A stretch of DNA of 64,000 nt from assembly GCF_008698145.1 (NCBI RefSeq), contig NZ_RZNZ01000018.1, positions 1-64,000 of the forward strand. Direction: 5' to 3'. Position 1 is the first letter of the stretch; every line of letters starts with the position of its first letter. The notes beneath the pieces were generated by a model, which saw nothing but the letters and a program-made list of their open reading frames with translations, was not told the origin of the DNA and did no database searches. Positions 34,282 to 42,905 of this stretch are shown piece after piece. The translations under genes and the position numbers were made by a program. The stretch is from Bifidobacterium vespertilionis (GTDB lineage Bacteria > Actinomycetota > Actinomycetes > Actinomycetales > Bifidobacteriaceae).

Positions 34282-35871
34282 ATGGCACGAGTTCTGGTAG
34301 CGGGCGTGGACACCTCGACCCAGTCCACCAAAGTCCGCGTCACCGACGCCCTGACCGGCGAGACGGTGCGCTTTGGGCAGGCGAAGCACCCGGACGGCAC
34401 GAGCGTGAACCCCGAGGCATGGTGGGAGGCCTTCCAGGCCGCCGCCGAGCAGGCCGGCGGGCTTGACGACGTCTCCGCTCTCGCCGTGGGCGGCCAGCAG
34501 CACGGCATGGTTCTGCTCGACGCCAACGGCAACGTGGTGCGCGACGCCCTGCTGTGGAACGACACCCGCTCGGCCCCGCAGGCGGCAGCGCTGATCGAAA
34601 CGCTCGGCAAGGCCCCGGCCAACGCGGACGAAACGGCCCTTGGCATGCCCGCGGGCTCCGACGACGCCAGTATCCAGCTGCGTGGCAAGCAGCGCTGGGT
34701 GCGCGCGGTCGGCTCATCCCCCGTCGCCTCCTACACGCTCACCAAGGTGGCATGGACCGCCGAAGCGGAGCCGGAGAACGCCCGCCGCATCGCGGCCATC
34801 GCCTTGCCGCACGACTGGCTGAGCTGGCGCATCGCCGGATACGGCCCGGTCGCCGAAGGCGAGGACGCCCATCTGGACTCCCTGTTCACCGACCGCTCCG
34901 ATGCCTCGGGCACCAGCTACTTCGACGCGGCCACGAACGTATACCGGCGCGATCTGTTGGCTCTGGCCCTCGCACCGGCCTACGGCGACGCCGGCTCCGT
35001 GGATTCGTACGGCACCGTTTCGGCCCCCACCGAGGCCGCGGCCGCCGCCGACCGCATCACGCTGCCCGCGGTGCTGGGCCCGCGCGACGCCGCCGCGGTC
35101 AAGGCCAGCCCCGCCATCGCCGGCAAGGATGTGCCCGGCGGATGCATCCTCGCACCGGGCGGCGGCGACAACGCCATGGCCTCGCTGGGTCTGGGCATGG
35201 CCGTGGGCGATGTGTCGATCTCCCTGGGCACCTCCGGCGTGGCCGCAGCGATCGCCGAGAACCCCACCTATGACATGACCGGCGCGATCTCCGGATTCGC
35301 CGACTGCACCGGCCATTTCCTGCCCCTCGCCTGCACGATCAACGGCTCGCGCATCTCCGACGCCGGCCGCGCCGCACTGGGCGTCAGCTACGACGAGCTG
35401 GCCGATCTGGCCGCCCAGTCCACCCCCGGCGCCGGCGGCATCACGCTCGTGCCGTACTTCGACGGCGAGCGCACGCCGAACCGCCCCGACGCCACCGCCA
35501 CGCTCAACGGCATGACGCTCGCGAACACCACCAAGGCGAACATCGCCCGCGCGTTCGTGGAGGGTCTGCTGTGCTCGCAGCGCGACTGCCTGGAGCTCGT
35601 CAGGAACCTGGGCGTGGACGTCAAGCGCATCCTGCTGATCGGCGGCGGCGCCAAGTCCGCGGCCGTGCGCGCCTATGCGCCGGGCATTCTGGAACACAGC
35701 GTCGACCTGCCCGCCACCGACGAGTATGTGGCGATCGGCGCCGCCCGCCAGGCCGCGTGGGTGCTCTCCGGCGAGGCCGAGCCGCCCGCATGGCCGCTCA
35801 CCATCGACGAGACCCTCACCGGCGAGCCGACACCCGAGGTCTACGCCCAGTACGCCAAGTACCGCGGCTGA
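34282..35871 (+). CDS. xylB: Xylulokinase
   Basis: A 529-residue FGGY carbohydrate kinase that phosphorylates D-xylulose, feeding the phosphoketolase pathway. The ATP-binding fold appears as AGVDTSTQSTKVRV at the N terminus. The substrate region VGGQQHGMVLLDANG and LLWNDTRS lies near residues 70-100, and the second half has SISLGTSGVAAAI, VPYFDGERTPNRPDA and LIGGGAKSAAVR. These match xylulose kinases rather than glycerol or gluconate kinases. AAGGAGG precedes the ATG at 34282. It diverges from the ROK regulator. Its usual partner xylA lies 27 kb away beyond the xylan block. Confidence 0.95.
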   Translation: MARVLVAGVDTSTQSTKVRVTDALTGETVRFGQAKHPDGTSVNPEAWWEAFQAAAEQAGGLDDVSALAVGGQQHGMVLLDANGNVVRDALLWNDTRSAPQAAALIETLGKAPANADETALGMPAGSDDASIQLRGKQRWVRAVGSSPVASYTLTKVAWTAEAEPENARRIAAIALPHDWLSWRIAGYGPVAEGEDAHLDSLFTDRSDASGTSYFDAATNVYRRDLLALALAPAYGDAGSVDSYGTVSAPTEAAAAADRITLPAVLGPRDAAAVKASPAIAGKDVPGGCILAPGGGDNAMASLGLGMAVGDVSISLGTSGVAAAIAENPTYDMTGAISGFADCTGHFLPLACTINGSRISDAGRAALGVSYDELADLAAQSTPGAGGITLVPYFDGERTPNRPDATATLNGMTLANTTKANIARAFVEGLLCSQRDCLELVRNLGVDVKRILLIGGGAKSAAVRAYAPGILEHSVDLPATDEYVAIGAARQAAWVLSGEAEPPAWPLTIDETLTGEPTPEVYAQYAKYRG

Positions 35872-35912
35872 ATCCGGCTCATCCTGAGCAAGCCCCTCAT
35901 CCTGGATAGGCC

Positions 35913-36002
35913 GTCATCCTGAGCGAAGCGAAGGATCCTTAACCTCCTGCACTATGACTTTGTGTGTAATGACGAAGGATCCTTCGCTTCGCTCAGGATG
36001 AC
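35913..36002. repeat. short modular palindromic repeat (family R)
   Basis: The minimal form: GTCATCCTGAGCGAAGCG, AAGGATCCTT, a 34-base centre, AAGGATCCTT, CGCTTCGCTCAGGATGAC. A degenerate TCATCCTGAGC lies 30 bases before it. Confidence 0.85.
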
Positions 36003-36084
36003 GGGCAGCAATGCCCATCCCCAAGGAAGCCCCGAATGACAGGGCAAGCACATCCCCCACGTTCAACGAAGAACAGGACACACC

Positions 36085-36270
36085 ATGACCACCACTTCCC
36101 ACACCCTTTCCGCAGCCGCAATCACCGCCGCGATCATCCTGCTGCTCACCGCGCTTGTCGTCCTCGACGTGCTGCTGCTCAATATGAGCGCCGGCGCGGT
36201 GTTCGGCTCCTGCCTGACCCTGCTAGCGCTTGTGGCCGGGTACCGATTCCGGGCCCGTTGGCGCAGGTGA
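36085..36270 (+). CDS. small predicted membrane protein, 61 residues
   Basis: The frame encodes two hydrophobic stretches (residues about 9-33 and 36-53) followed by a basic RFRARWRR tail. AGGA lies about seven bases before the ATG. The pattern is that of a small two-pass membrane protein, but no family is recognised. It sits between a family R repeat and a bracketing hairpin of the xylan block. It could be a chance frame. Confidence 0.4.
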   Translation: MTTTSHTLSAAAITAAIILLLTALVVLDVLLLNMSAGAVFGSCLTLLALVAGYRFRARWRR

Positions 36271-36280
36271 CCGCAGATTT

Positions 36281-36440
36281 CCGGTTCACGCAATGAAATC
36301 GCGAATGTTCAGTGAACTGGAAAGCGCACATTCCCAACCATAAACAAACACGGGGATTGCCGGAATTCCGGCAATCCCCGTTCCAATATGCACAACCGGT
36401 CTGGTTCACTCAACAAACGCACATTCATTGCGTGAACCGG
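36281..36440. repeat. GTTCACGCAATG hairpin element, left copy (family D)
   Basis: The outer arms CCGGTTCACGCAATG (36281-36295) and CATTGCGTGAACCGG (36426-36440) form a perfect 15-base inverted repeat. Inner arms AGTGAACTGG and CTGGTTCACT lie at 36311-36320 and 36411-36420. A second copy is at 62653-62810. The two lie just outside the two ends of the xylan block. Confidence 0.85.
36350..36381 (-). terminator. perfect 32-base palindrome, probable terminator
   Basis: A perfect palindrome with centre GGAATTCC and arms ACGGGGATTGCC/GGCAATCCCCGT. On the minus strand it is followed by TGTTTGTTTATGG, a T-rich tail. It can terminate the GH67-GH43-aquaporin-GH43 operon. It sits at the centre of the family D element. 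Confidence 0.7.
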
Positions 36441-36452
36441 ATCCGCATGCCA

Positions 36453-38069
36453 TCACCTTTCCTCATAGGCAAAATCCATGAATTTCGCCGGCGTCCGATA
36501 CCCGGCGAGGTCCACGCAGGCCAATCCCACGAATGCGCCGGTGAAGAACGCGCCGGTGCGGCTCAGCACATAGTCGTCGGAGAGCTTCGCGGCGTCATAT
36601 ACGCCCGGCAGAGTGGTCCACGTCTCATGGTCGAAGGAGACCTCGTACACGTAGCTCGACGTGCGCACACGCGTGCGCAGCCACACGCCCGTGGCGCCTT
36701 CCGGCACCTCGACGGCTGCATCGCCCAAATCCGTGTATGCTCCAAAATCGTTCTGAGCTGCGCCCACCACACGGCGGCCGCGCTTGTCGTCCCATGTCAC
36801 ATACGCCCAGCTCCATGAACCGTCGCAGTAGTAGTTCGTCAGACCCGCCATCTGCATGTAGTTGAACGGGTCGAATTCCACGCGCACTTCGGCATCGAAG
36901 CCGAACGCCTGCCAGCGACGGGCCACCAGGGACAGGTCGAACAGATTGCACAGCGAGCCCTGACCGTAGAGGGTCAGAGCGCCGTCGCCTGTCGAGCCCA
37001 TGACGGGCGTGAACGGCACGCGCAGAGTGTTCCAGTCGGGGCCGAGTTCCGCTGCGGTGAAGTCGTCATGGTGGTCGCGCGTTTCGGGCGCGGCGGTCGG
37101 TATCGCGTCCGCAGGGGCGTCCACCACCGCGAGTCCGCCATGTCCGCCCACCACGTACGGCCATCCGTCGGCATCCCACTCCACCTTCTGGATCGCGGTT
37201 TCGCGGCCCAGCGTGCACCAGCCGCGGCAACCGTTGAAGGACTCGTCATCACGCCTCCACGGACGGCCCGTGAGCGAGGCGTAATACCACTCGCCGCCGG
37301 GCGTGGAGACGAGCGCGCCGTGGCCCTGTTTCTGCAGGTAGGTGCGTGGGGTGTCGAAGTTGGTGAGGAACGGGTTCCTGGGGCTGACCTCAAAGCTCAG
37401 CGCGTCAAGCGTGCGCGAGCGGGCCACGGACTCCTGGTGCTCGTATGACGTGCCACCCTCGGCGCAGAACAGGTAGTACCAGCCGCCGATCTTGTAGATG
37501 TGCGGACCCTCGACCACTTTGACGTCGGTGCCCGCCCAGATGGTGCGCGTCGTTTCGGGCTTCAGCGTCATGGTCTCGGCGTCGAATTCCGTCAAGGTGA
37601 TGCCATCGAAGCGGTGATGCCCTGCGCGGAAATCCCAGGTCTGCTGGACCAGGTACTTGCGCCCGTCGTCATCATGGAACAGCGAGGAGTCGAAGCCCAC
37701 GCCGTTGAGGCGGATCGGGTCGGACCACGGGCCGCGCACATCCTCCGCCCAGACCAGATAGTTGGTGCAGTCCTTGAATGCGCCGCCCACCACCTTCACA
37801 TCCGTGTAGACGAGCCAGAACCTGCCGTCCGCGTAGGACAGGTCGGGCGCCCAGATGCCGCCGGAGGACGGGTTGCCGCGCATGTCGAGCTGCGAGGTGC
37901 GGGTGAGCGCGCAGCCCGCATAGTTCCAGTGCGCGAGGTCCTTCGACTCGTGGATGCGCACGCCGGGCCACCACTCGAAGGTGGAATTGGCGATGTAATA
38001 GGTGTCGTCCACACGGATGATGGACGGGTCCGGGTGGAAGCCCGTGAGGACGGGGTTGTGGATTTGCAT
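36453..38069 (-). CDS. GH43 beta-xylosidase (first of a tandem pair)
   Basis: A 538-residue two-domain glycosidase expected to release xylose from the non-reducing end of xylooligosaccharides in the cytoplasm; no signal peptide is present. The beta-propeller domain has the catalytic base Asp at residue 14 (FHPDPS), the pKa-tuning Asp at 127 (GFDSSLFHDDDG) and the acid Glu at 187 (VEGPHIYK). These agree with numbering in characterised GH43 subfamily 11 xylosidases. A C-terminal beta-sandwich follows from about residue 330. It is the last gene of an operon GH67, GH43, aquaporin, GH43. The near-identical paralogue lies 838 bases upstream. Confidence 0.93.
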   Translation of the reverse strand: MQIHNPVLTGFHPDPSIIRVDDTYYIANSTFEWWPGVRIHESKDLAHWNYAGCALTRTSQLDMRGNPSSGGIWAPDLSYADGRFWLVYTDVKVVGGAFKDCTNYLVWAEDVRGPWSDPIRLNGVGFDSSLFHDDDGRKYLVQQTWDFRAGHHRFDGITLTEFDAETMTLKPETTRTIWAGTDVKVVEGPHIYKIGGWYYLFCAEGGTSYEHQESVARSRTLDALSFEVSPRNPFLTNFDTPRTYLQKQGHGALVSTPGGEWYYASLTGRPWRRDDESFNGCRGWCTLGRETAIQKVEWDADGWPYVVGGHGGLAVVDAPADAIPTAAPETRDHHDDFTAAELGPDWNTLRVPFTPVMGSTGDGALTLYGQGSLCNLFDLSLVARRWQAFGFDAEVRVEFDPFNYMQMAGLTNYYCDGSWSWAYVTWDDKRGRRVVGAAQNDFGAYTDLGDAAVEVPEGATGVWLRTRVRTSSYVYEVSFDHETWTTLPGVYDAAKLSDDYVLSRTGAFFTGAFVGLACVDLAGYRTPAKFMDFAYEER

Positions 38070-38142
38070 CGTTGCCTGCTCCTTGTTTTGGCTGTGTTGG
38101 GTTATGGACGCGTTGTGTTGTTCAACAGTGGAATGGGCGCAT

Positions 38143-38910
38143 TCAGGCGATCAGGCCGAGCGCGGTGGGGACGAGCACGCCCAGCGCGCCGCCGATCAGC
38201 GGCCCGGCGAACGGCACCCAGGCATACCCCCAGTCGGAGTCCCCCTTGCCCCTGATGGGCAGCAGGAAATACGCGAGGCGCGGTGAGAAGTCGCGGGCGG
38301 GGTTCATGGCCGCGCCGGACACACCGCCCAGTCCCATGACGAGCACGGTGATCACCAGCGCGATGCCCAGAGGCCCCACCGCCGTGGGCGTGCCGCCGTT
38401 GACGAAGACCCAGCACACCTGGATGAACGTGGCGATGATCTCGGTGATCATGTTCCACAACGGCGACTTGATCGGCGGCTTGGTGCAGAAGATCGTCAGC
38501 TTTGCATCCGCAGGCGCCGGCTCGTCGAAATGCTTGCGAATGGCCGCCCAGCCAAGGCATGCCCCGGCGAATGCGCCGGCGAACTGCGCCGCGATGTACA
38601 CCACCACGGCGGCCGCGCCCACGGGCACACCGCCGTCGGCGAGCGCGACGCCGTTCATGGTCACACTCGGATCGAATTGGTGGCGCAGCACGCGGGCCAG
38701 CGTGATGATCGGATTGAGATGGGCGCCCGATCGCCAGCCCACATACACGCCCACATACACCGCCAGGCCCCATCCGAGCGCCGCATTGATCCAATCGCCG
38801 CCGAACGCGCCGGTTCTGGGCAGCGCGCGGCTGCCGCATACCATGACCGCCACGGCGATCATCAGACAGGTCCCGATGAATTCGGACCCAAACACCGTCC
38901 ACAGGCTCAC
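38143..38910 (-). CDS. MIP-family aquaporin/glycerol channel
   Basis: A membrane protein of about 255 residues with six hydrophobic segments. The first half-helix motif reads SGAHLNPIITL, with NPI instead of NPA, and the second reads GGVSGAAMNPARDFSPR with the usual NPA and the Asp found in glycerol facilitators. A GTG start at 38910 overlaps the upstream GH43 stop by four bases. Longer frames run into that gene. Placement between two xylosidase genes is unusual; a role in water or polyol balance during sugar uptake is an inference. Confidence 0.85.
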   Translation of the reverse strand: MSLWTVFGSEFIGTCLMIAVAVMVCGSRALPRTGAFGGDWINAALGWGLAVYVGVYVGWRSGAHLNPIITLARVLRHQFDPSVTMNGVALADGGVPVGAAAVVVYIAAQFAGAFAGACLGWAAIRKHFDEPAPADAKLTIFCTKPPIKSPLWNMITEIIATFIQVCWVFVNGGTPTAVGPLGIALVITVLVMGLGGVSGAAMNPARDFSPRLAYFLLPIRGKGDSDWGYAWVPFAGPLIGGALGVLVPTALGLIA

Positions 38911-40544
38911 TTCGTCAGCTCCCTGTAGTCGAAGTAATCGAACTCCGCCACGGCCCCGTACCCGGAATAATCCGTGCACGCCAGTCCCACGAAGGCACCG
39001 GTGAAGTACCCGTCGAGCTTTTCGAACACGTAGTCGTCGGAGAGGATCTTCGCATCCAGCGTGACGGGGATCGGGGTCCAGGAGACGCCGTCGAACGAGT
39101 ACTCGTAGGTGTACGTGAACGTCCGCACGCGGGTGCGCAGCCAGACGTCGGCGCCATCGGGGACCGCGATCGCATCGTCGCGCAGGAATGACGTGTAGGC
39201 GTTGCGGTCGGACTGGGCCACCTCGATCACGCGGCTCCGGCGCTGCTCATCCCAAGTGACAAACGCCCAGCTCCAATTGGCGTCGCTGTAGTAGTTCGTC
39301 AGTCCCGCCATGGCCTGATAGGTCTTGGGATCGAAGCGCACGCGGGTTTCGGCGTCGAAGTCGAACGCCTGCCAGCGGCGGGCCACCAGGGACAGGTCGA
39401 ACAGGTTGTGCAGCGAGCCCTGGCCGATCAGGCGCAGCGATCCGCCTCCCACGGACCCCATGGCCGGACCGAATGGCACGCGCAGGGTGTTCCAGTCGGG
39501 ACCGAGCGTGTCCGCTTCGAATTCGTCGTGCTGGCTGTGATCCGTTGGCTCGCCGCCATCCGCAGAGACCGCAGGCGCGTCGATCGGCGCCTCCACCTCC
39601 GGCAGGCCGCCATGCCCGCCGACGATATGCGGCCAGCCGTCGGCGTCCCATTCCACCTTCTGGATGGAGGTCTCGCGGCCCAATGTGCACCAGCCGCGCG
39701 GGCCCACCACGGATTCGGTCTCATGATGCCAGGGCCGTCCGCACAGCGAGGCGTAGTACCACTCCCCCGCAGGCGTCTGGACCAGCGAGCCATGCCCCTG
39801 CTTCTGCAGCGGCGATCGCGGGGTGTCGTAGTTGCCCAGGAACGGCTCGTCGCCGGGCATGGTCTCGAAGCTCAGCGCATCGAGCGTGCGGGAACGGGCC
39901 ACGGTCTCCTGATGGAGGAACGTGGTGCCGCCCTCCGCGCAGAACAGGTAGTACCAGCCGTTGATCTTGTAGATGTGCGGCCCCTCGGTGAGTTTGACGT
40001 CGGTGCCGGCCCAGATCGTGCGCGCGGTCTCGGGCTTGAGCCGCATGGTCTCCGTGTCGAGCTCCGTGAGGGTGATGCCGTCGAAGCGGTGGTGGTATTC
40101 GCGGTGGTCCCAGGTCTGCTGGACCAGGTACTTGCGCCCGTCGTCATCATGGAACAGCGAGGCGTCGAATCCCACGTAGTTGAGTTTGACCGGCTCTGCC
40201 CACGGGCCGTGGATGCTGTCCGCCCAGGTCAGATAGTTGGTGCCGTCCTTGAAGATGCCGGTGACCATCTTCATGTCCGAGTAGACCAGCCAGAACCTGC
40301 CGTCCGCATAGGACAGGTCGGGCGCCCAGATGCCGCCGGAGGACGGGTTGCCCCTGAGATCCGCCTGGGAGGGGTCGGTGATCGCATAGCCGGTGAAGTC
40401 CCAGTGCGCAAGGTCCTTCGACTCGTGGATGCGCACGCCGGGCCACCACTCGAACGTGGAGCTGGCGATGTAATAGGTGTCCCCCACGCGGATCATCGAG
40501 GGATCGGGATGGAAGCCGGGTAGGACGGGGTTGTGGATCTGCAT
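38907..40544 (-). CDS. GH43 beta-xylosidase (second of a tandem pair)
   Basis: A 545-residue paralogue of the neighbouring GH43 enzyme, similar along its whole length. Asp14, Asp127 and Glu187 occupy the same positions. Differences cluster in loops (for example IHGPWAEPVK against VRGPWSDPIR) and in a short insert near residue 335 (SADGGEPTDHSQHD). Such duplicates often differ in chain length or branching preference, which cannot be judged here. GAGGAGA precedes the ATG. It is the second gene of the GH67 operon, 34 bases after GH67. Confidence 0.93.
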   Translation of the reverse strand: MQIHNPVLPGFHPDPSMIRVGDTYYIASSTFEWWPGVRIHESKDLAHWDFTGYAITDPSQADLRGNPSSGGIWAPDLSYADGRFWLVYSDMKMVTGIFKDGTNYLTWADSIHGPWAEPVKLNYVGFDASLFHDDDGRKYLVQQTWDHREYHHRFDGITLTELDTETMRLKPETARTIWAGTDVKLTEGPHIYKINGWYYLFCAEGGTTFLHQETVARSRTLDALSFETMPGDEPFLGNYDTPRSPLQKQGHGSLVQTPAGEWYYASLCGRPWHHETESVVGPRGWCTLGRETSIQKVEWDADGWPHIVGGHGGLPEVEAPIDAPAVSADGGEPTDHSQHDEFEADTLGPDWNTLRVPFGPAMGSVGGGSLRLIGQGSLHNLFDLSLVARRWQAFDFDAETRVRFDPKTYQAMAGLTNYYSDANWSWAFVTWDEQRRSRVIEVAQSDRNAYTSFLRDDAIAVPDGADVWLRTRVRTFTYTYEYSFDGVSWTPIPVTLDAKILSDDYVFEKLDGYFTGAFVGLACTDYSGYGAVAEFDYFDYRELTK

Positions 40545-40578
40545 CGTTGCTTGTCTCCTCTGGTGTCTGTATCGTCGA

Positions 40579-42645
40579 TCAGGCGTAGATCGTGCGCCCG
40601 TGCTCGTCGTCCACGCCGCTCATGCGGTGGAAATAGGTGTTGATCTGGTCGCGCCAGGCGACGGCGTTCTCCCGCTGGCGTTGCAGCCGTTCGGCCACGT
40701 TCGCCCAGTCGTCCTCGCCGATCGACCCGCGCACGCCGTCCCATGCCCTGATGTAGCCGTCCACGGCCTCCACGCCGGCGAAATGCGTGTCGTAGATGTG
40801 CTGGATGACGGTCTTGCCGCTGTGCAGCACATGGCCATAAGGCACATGATGGAAGAAGAGCAGCAGCTCGTCCGGCGTGGTGTCAAGCCCCTCGTACATG
40901 GCGGCGTTTTCGGGACGGTACTGCGCGGTGTATCCGGAGCCGGTGGCCACCGTGCGGTCCACGCCCATGCCGTCGCGGTCGGCGAAGTGGTAGGTGCCCC
41001 AGCGGTCGTATTCGTAGCCGTTGACGGAGACGCCGTAGTGCAGTCCGGGCACCACCATGAAGCCCACGCCCAACGGCGCGCAGTAGTTCTCATACGTCTG
41101 GTTGGAGGTGAGCATGATCCCGCGAATCGCCTCCAGCGCCGCGGCACCGGCCTGCGGGAAGGTGAGCGCGAGCCACTCGTCGAGGATCGACTCGGCGGTG
41201 GCTTCCCCGTCCCAGCACATGCGCCCGAAGCCGTAAAGGTTGGCCTGGGCGAGCTTGTTGCCTGTCCAGTTGTCGTCCATGCCCACGTTGGCCACGCCCG
41301 CATAGCCGGAGCAGCTCGGGTTGGGGCTGAGCCGCGGCACGATCGCCTTGACGCGGGCATCGCCGGCCTGGCCGAGGAGTTCCGCCGGGGCGGCCGTGTC
41401 GAAGTTGGCCACGCGCAGCCACTGCGGCAGCACGTAGTTGACGTCGATCTGATGGCCCAAGTATTCGGCGGTGATCTGGAACTCCACCATGAGGTTGGTG
41501 TGCTCGAGCGTGCCGATGAGCGGGGTGAGGGGTTCACGCACTTGGAAATCCATGGGGCCGAATTTGACCTGCAGGATCACGTTGTCCGCAAACTGGCCAT
41601 CCAGCGGCGCGAAATTTTCGAAAGCGGCTTTGGCACGGTCCGTGGTGCGATCACGCCAGTCCTGCCTGCAGTTGTAGACGAAGGCGCGCCAGATCACCGC
41701 GCCGCCATGACGGGCCATCGGCTCGGCCAGCATGTTGGCGCCGTCCTTATGGTCGCGGCCGTACTGCATGGGTCCGGGTTCGCCCTCGGCGTCGGCTTTG
41801 ACCAGAAAGCCTCCGAAGTCGGGAATCGCATTGTAGATGCCGTCGATCACCCCGGACCACCATGCGCGCACGGCCGGGTCGAGCGGGTCGGCGGTGTCAA
41901 GTCCGCCGAGCTTCTTCGGGGCGGCGAAGTTGATGGCGAGGAACAGCTTGATGCCGAATCCGGAGAACACGCGGGCGATCCGCGCCACGCGGCCGAGCAA
42001 CGGCTGGACCATGAGTTCGGCCGCGCGGCCGCGCACGTTGACGTTGTTGAGCGCGATCGCGTTGATGCCCACGGAGGCGAGCAAGCGGGCATAGGACTCG
42101 ATACGGGCCATGTCGCCACGGAACGGATCGCGGCCCGGACGCTCAGGAAAGTCGCGGAAATCGGTGTGGTCGTTTGAGTCGAGATCGCCGAAGAAGATCG
42201 ACTCTCCAGCATACCCGCGCTCCACCGATCCGTCCACCTGATCCCAGTGGTCGATCATGCGCATCGCCTGCTGCGGGACGGACGCATAGCCCTCGGGCCC
42301 CTCCGGAACGCCTTCGCCGGTCGCGGTGCGACGAATCCATGCATACAGGCCATACAGGGCGGCGACCGCGGTGTTGCCCTCGATGACGATCGACTCCGCG
42401 CTCGTCCCCGCACGCCGGATCCGGAAGGCCTCGCCGCCGTCAAGGCCGGCATCCGCATATCCGATCCGCAGCACCACGTCGGCCTCGGATGGATCGGAGA
42501 CAAGCGGCCGCTTCATGAATTCGACGATCTCCGAACGCAGCCGCAGCGACGACGCATCCTCGGCCCCGGCGTTGTCCACGCAGAAGACCCGTCCGCGGGC
42601 CGCGGCGTCGACGGCCTCTTCGGTCAGCCACATCGCATCAGCCAT
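40579..42645 (-). CDS. aguA: GH67 alpha-glucuronidase
   Basis: A 688-residue inverting glycosidase that removes (4-O-methyl)glucuronic acid from the terminal xylose of aldouronic acids. The central barrel carries the acid Glu in FLVKADAEGEPGP and the paired Asp and Glu bases in VKFGPMDFQVREPLTP, as in bacterial AguA enzymes. Domain 1 is at about residues 1-130 and the helical C-terminal domain follows at about 470-688. There is no signal peptide, so substrates must be imported. The ATG at 42645 has GAGGGG seven bases upstream; another ATG at 42666 is in frame. It leads the operon and has a consensus promoter. Confidence 0.95.
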   Translation of the reverse strand: MADAMWLTEEAVDAAARGRVFCVDNAGAEDASSLRLRSEIVEFMKRPLVSDPSEADVVLRIGYADAGLDGGEAFRIRRAGTSAESIVIEGNTAVAALYGLYAWIRRTATGEGVPEGPEGYASVPQQAMRMIDHWDQVDGSVERGYAGESIFFGDLDSNDHTDFRDFPERPGRDPFRGDMARIESYARLLASVGINAIALNNVNVRGRAAELMVQPLLGRVARIARVFSGFGIKLFLAINFAAPKKLGGLDTADPLDPAVRAWWSGVIDGIYNAIPDFGGFLVKADAEGEPGPMQYGRDHKDGANMLAEPMARHGGAVIWRAFVYNCRQDWRDRTTDRAKAAFENFAPLDGQFADNVILQVKFGPMDFQVREPLTPLIGTLEHTNLMVEFQITAEYLGHQIDVNYVLPQWLRVANFDTAAPAELLGQAGDARVKAIVPRLSPNPSCSGYAGVANVGMDDNWTGNKLAQANLYGFGRMCWDGEATAESILDEWLALTFPQAGAAALEAIRGIMLTSNQTYENYCAPLGVGFMVVPGLHYGVSVNGYEYDRWGTYHFADRDGMGVDRTVATGSGYTAQYRPENAAMYEGLDTTPDELLLFFHHVPYGHVLHSGKTVIQHIYDTHFAGVEAVDGYIRAWDGVRGSIGEDDWANVAERLQRQRENAVAWRDQINTYFHRMSGVDDEHGRTIYA

Positions 42646-42702
42646 AGCACACCCCTCACTGTTCATTTCGACCTGCGACCTCGCATGTCGAATCGGTACT
42701 TT

Positions 42703-42747
42703 CGAACTTAATTTCGTAATTTTACATAGTCATCCATGGGCTGTCAA
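42703..42747 (-). promoter_or_regulatory. GH67 operon promoter with operator-like site
   Basis: On the minus strand TTGACA (42742-42747) and TAAAAT (42719-42724) are 17 bases apart. Just downstream lies CGAACTTAATTTCG (42703-42716), with CGAA and TTCG half-sites, placed where a repressor would block initiation. Confidence 0.75.
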
Positions 42748-42830
42748 AACCATATGTCCGTGCGAGTCGCAACCGATCTGACTCCCTGAAACCGCCTTCC
42801 ATCCACCATTTCACACCCTGCGACCGCCGT

Positions 42831-42858
42831 TTGCCGATTCTGAAACTTTCGATATACT
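42831..42858 (+). promoter_or_regulatory. LacI-gene promoter with internal operator-like site
   Basis: TTGCCG (42831-42836) and TATACT (42853-42858) are 16 bases apart. GAAACTTTCGAT lies between them, matching the half-site seen at the other xylan promoters and suggesting autoregulation. Confidence 0.6.
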
Positions 42859-42905
42859 ATGAGGCAATATGTTCCAAAGACGGTTCCGATGAGAAGGGAT
42901 TTGCC

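Noticed and set aside
38911-38979. Longer N terminus for the aquaporin
   Set aside because: The extension overlaps the upstream GH43 gene and is Arg/Gly-rich. The GTG at 38910 gives a normal start just before the first membrane segment.
42666-42668. Alternative ATG start for GH67 at 42666
   Set aside because: The ATG at 42645 has GAGGGG at a good distance and gives the usual N terminus.
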